Source of the DNA: Apodemus sylvaticus
Taxonomy: Eukaryota > Chordata > Mammalia > Rodentia > Muridae
Reading direction: 5' to 3'
Length of the DNA: 64,000 nt
NCBI RefSeq assembly: GCF_947179515.1
Contig: NC_067488.1
Coordinates: 30,198,039 to 30,262,038 of the forward strand
Below, one piece after another: positions 60,656 to 64,000 of this stretch. The notes under the pieces were generated by a model, which did no database searches, was not told the origin of the DNA, and saw only the letters and a program-made list of their open reading frames with translations. Position 1 is the stretch's first letter. Each line of letters opens with the position of its first letter. The position numbers and the translations under genes were made by a program.

Positions 60656-63034
60656 GACTAGGAACCCAGTCAATATCAGGTCAGCAGAGTCTCCCAGGTA
60701 CATGCTCTGGGCCTTCAGGATAAGGAGAGGATGGAGGCCACTATAGATAAGAAAAACTCCCCAGGCATCTTTTTAAAACTTCCTCTAGTTTCCTAGCAAG
60801 ACCTGTATCAGCTCCCAATACCAGTTTCTTGCTTGTATAAGATTCTGTGGTTTGTATTTCTGGGCCAAAAAAAAAAAGTTCCTGCTCTAGTTCCCATAAT
60901 TTCCAGTCTACATGACTCTGAAAGACACCCACCCATACAGTGCTGCTCCTGGATCTATCCCATCTGCTAGGCTGTAAGTTTTTTCCAAGGTACTAGAGTC
61001 TAAGATGAATGTGATAGCAATTCTATCCTAAAGAAGCACACAGGTTCCAGAAGCTATAGACAAAAAAAAATTCACTAACAAGATTCAACATAGATGCGAA
61101 CACACGGGAAGCAGAGATGAGATGCTTCATTCTGTGGGAGAGATCCAGGGAACTTTCCCACAGGGGAGGACCCTCAATAGACAGGGCCATACCTCGTTAA
61201 TCCCCATGTGCTGAAGTCTACTATAGCCTCTTTCATACTGTGCTCTGAAATTGCTCAATGAATAAATCATATCAGCTCCCTGTTTCATTCTCTTTTTATT
61301 CCAGTTGGCTATGTATTCTCAAGCAGCAGGACTTAGAACAATGCTCATCACCCAGATGTGTGGCCAGTACACATGTTGAGCTATTAAGTGAATTAGTGCC
61401 AGGTAGAACTGAGCTGAAAGCTATGGACAGCCCCATTCATCTGCTGCAGATACACAAATAAGCTCAAAATTCTGTAAATCTATGCTGGCCTGTAGTATAT
61501 AATACATGAATAGAAAGTGTCAGCCATGTGGCTGTGATCAGCTCTAATCCAGAGTTCATCCCTAACATTCATTAATTATTAAAGACATTTTTGTGCTCCA
61601 CTGTCAGGAAGAGTTTAAATTTATATCACATATTCAAAGACCAGGGTTCAGCTCTGCCCTATACTAATTCACTAAAGGGTTTGCAAAGAATTTTTGGACT
61701 ATCTACTATGTATGGAGAACTGGTAAAAAAAATAAATAAAAATACAAAGATATGGGCATAAACACAGGCAATCATAGTGCCTTACCTGATTGGATGAGTA
61801 GATGAGTCTGTTTTGTCTGTGGTTGTATAAATTCCTTCTATGATAAGGAAATCCTGGCTAATCAATTCTTGAGTGCTGAGTGGAGATCATTATGTAAGAA
61901 TCCTCCTCATATAAGAATCGAGTGTTTCATTGGTTTTTGTCTCTGCTGCTCTGTTATGTCGTTCCTTCCTCCCCACACTTCTACCCCACCCTTCTTGAGT
62001 TTCTTCTGCATTTCCTCAAACTCGCACAGACCATGCACTCCAGCAAGGCCTTCCCTTGGCTGTTGAGACACTAGCAGGTACCCTGAGCTTGACATAAAGC
62101 AAACTCAACAAATGGCTGCATAGTGAACACATGACACACAGGAGGACTGGATGACTGTATAAAAGCCTTTCTACTTCAAAGGCACCTTCTCAAATCCCAA
62201 ATTATGGACCAGGGCCCTATGATTCCTCCATTGAGGCCAGTCAAGAACAGTCTCTTCTTTCCACTTCTATCATCAGAGTCTAGCTGAAGATCCTCTCAAC
62301 AAAATGCTATGGGGACATATACAGAAGATATTTCCTTGTCAGGAACAGTGACTAGAGACAGAAATAAAGACAGAGAAAAACCTTTTGTCTTCGGTAATAA
62401 AGTATGGCCCTCATTCAGCCTCAGTTCCTCCCTATACTGAAAAACTTCTTCAAGTTGAAACCACAAGGAGCTGAGAATGGAAAGTCTGTAGAGCTGACTG
62501 TCTCAGGGAAAAGTCCAATCTACTGCGAAAGAATTACTTGTAGGATTTATAGCTTATGGCTCTTAAAACTAAGAATATTCAAATATTGTGCCAAAGAAAC
62601 TTGTGTATTCTCCACAAGTCAGCCAGCACAGGCTTGGTGATGGAAAGCTCAGGATAACCATGCCGATGGTAGCAATAACACACAAGTGCTGTAGAGTGTA
62701 CACCAGCATGTTTTATGGAGCCGGTCCCCTTGCTGTCTGCTAGCACTCCTTACTAGATCCAATGATTCTCAGAAGAAACATGGGGTAGAACCCAAGATGC
62801 TTTTGTCCTCTATGCCACCCAGACTTACATGTGTTATAGAAGATATAGCTGGTAGTCTAATTCCCATCTGCTCTACCTGGACAAATGGTACAGTACCTGA
62901 CTGGTCCTGGTTTCCATTGGGAACTGGTGGCTTAATCTCTTCTATTTCCTAAGATATTAAAAAGGGACAGTACGTACCTCTTCCCAAAATTATAAAGAAA
63001 GAGAATCTCCTTTTGAGTACGTGTCTCTACAGTG
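60656..63034. other. Long non-coding stretch
   Basis: About 2.4 kb without recognised genes or repeats. Confidence 0.4.
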
Positions 63035-63370
63035 TTATCAATGATTAATATTGATTATCAACTTGACATAATGTAGAACTGATTAGGAAATAAGTCTGTA
63101 TACATTCCTGTGAAGAATGATCTTGATAAGAGTAATTGATGTGGTATGACTTACCATATAAAAGTACTTGGCACTGTTCCCTGTTCTTGGGTCCTAAACT
63201 GTATAAAAAGGAGAGAGAAAGCTGAGTATGAGAACTGATTGCTTTGCTTTCTGAGATTTGCTTGTAGATGCCTATGGACAACTTTCGTGTGTTGGCCACA
63301 ATCACTATTCCCCTATGACAGACTGGTAACCATGACCCACAATAAGTTCTTTTGTTTTAAGTAGAATTTA
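63035..63370 (+). mobile_element. RMER1-like rodent repeat
   Basis: Starts ttgattatcaacttgacata, with a middle actgtataaaaaggagagag and late words catgacccacaataagttct. Same family layout as the minus-strand copy at 46850-47215. Name tentative. Confidence 0.55.
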
Positions 63371-63957
63371 TAGAACAATTTAGACACATATAAAGCAATT
63401 AAAATAGTGCTTATCTATCAATAAGACTGCTTGTTTTGAGACAAGGTTTTGCATTTTGAACATGTGCTAAGGAGTATACCAAGAATATTACATGTGTTAT
63501 ATTTAGCATCACCAAAAGCTACAACCAAATGTCATTGTCAGCTCCATACTCAAGGATCATGAGGGAGATGTCTGCACCCAGTGACTAGGTAAACAATAAT
63601 TCTTGGGTTGAAATCCAAATGGTCTAATTTCAAAGCTACTGCTCATATCTGAGACACTGGCCTGGAGTACAGAGGAAAACCTCATAATGTGTGAACAAGA
63701 CAACATTCTATAATTTAGAAATCATGGGTAGGTTCTTACCAATGTTTTAACTTTTCAGATGAAGAAAGTTTTTAAATAAGTTCCTTGAGGCTTTAGCTGT
63801 TTCAGCAAATAACTTTGTGAACAAGATTATATAAGTCCTTTATAACCATAATAAGGCCACCAAATACTGCCTTATACTTGCTATATTGATAGCTGATCAA
63901 GAAGCAGTTTCTTTGTGTGTGTAAATAAGCAAACACACGTCTCCCCCTCCAGCTGTA
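63371..63957. other. Non-coding DNA, no clear elements
   Basis: No gene or secure repeat recognised. Confidence 0.4.
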
Positions 63958-64000
63958 TGCACGTGAGCGTGTGCGCGTGCGCGCGCGCGTGTGTGTGTGT
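63958..64000. repeat. (CG/TG)n alternating tract, cut by window end
   Basis: An alternating purine-pyrimidine run (cgtgtgcgcgtgcgcgcgcg) passing into TG. It continues beyond the window. Confidence 0.95.

Overview
The window reads as nuclear DNA of a murine rodent (Mus or a close relative). The signs are young L1 LINE copies with murine-type ORF2 and 3' UTR, B1, B2, B3 and B4-type SINEs, many CA, GA and GAAA microsatellites, and an AT-rich background with few CpGs. No young ID SINEs were seen, which argues mildly against rat. The species cannot be fixed from sequence alone. I found no convincing protein-coding gene, tRNA or rRNA. It is best read as intergenic or deep intronic DNA. Nothing here is a multi-gene system. 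The informative content is the set of retrotransposition products and a few non-repetitive blocks.

Left part (1-10.6 kb). A single L1-mediated insertion at 809-3820 is bounded by the direct repeat gacctgaaggtgg. It consists of a GC-rich 5' UTR-like block, a large internal deletion, the C-terminal part of ORF2 still open for more than 600 codons, the L1 3' UTR, and about 335 bp of unrelated AT-rich DNA ending in its own poly(A) signal and tail (a 3' transduction). Downstream lie a 38-bp copy of the 5' end of U2 snRNA between direct repeats, an older L1 3' fragment, a 285-bp homopurine tract and a B1.

Middle part (10.6-48 kb). Ordinary DNA is interrupted by five 5'-truncated minus-strand L1s: 20.6-21.6, 26.2-26.7, 26.9-27.7 and 31.7-32.7 kb, plus the older 5.1-kb copy to the left. 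Four of the five have recognisable target-site duplications at both ends. Also present are a hAT-like element at 23.4 kb, LTR/RMER-like rodent repeats, two old Lx-type L1 3' ends, a B3 carrying a CTCF-like motif at 40.2 kb, a repeat-free block at 41.2-42.2 kb and an odd AT-rich internally repetitive stretch at 43.3-43.7 kb. A minus-strand open frame at 24.06-24.57 kb, preceded by an acceptor-like signal, is the only unexplained longer frame.

Right part (48-64 kb). A solo-LTR-like element, a B2, an L1 with an inverted 5' segment (twin-priming structure) placed against the tail of an older L1, another short young L1 3' end, and several old repeats. The window ends inside a (CG/TG)n alternating tract.

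There is no gene cooperation to describe. Repeat family names are by recognition only, without a library search. Those marked uncertain may be misassigned.
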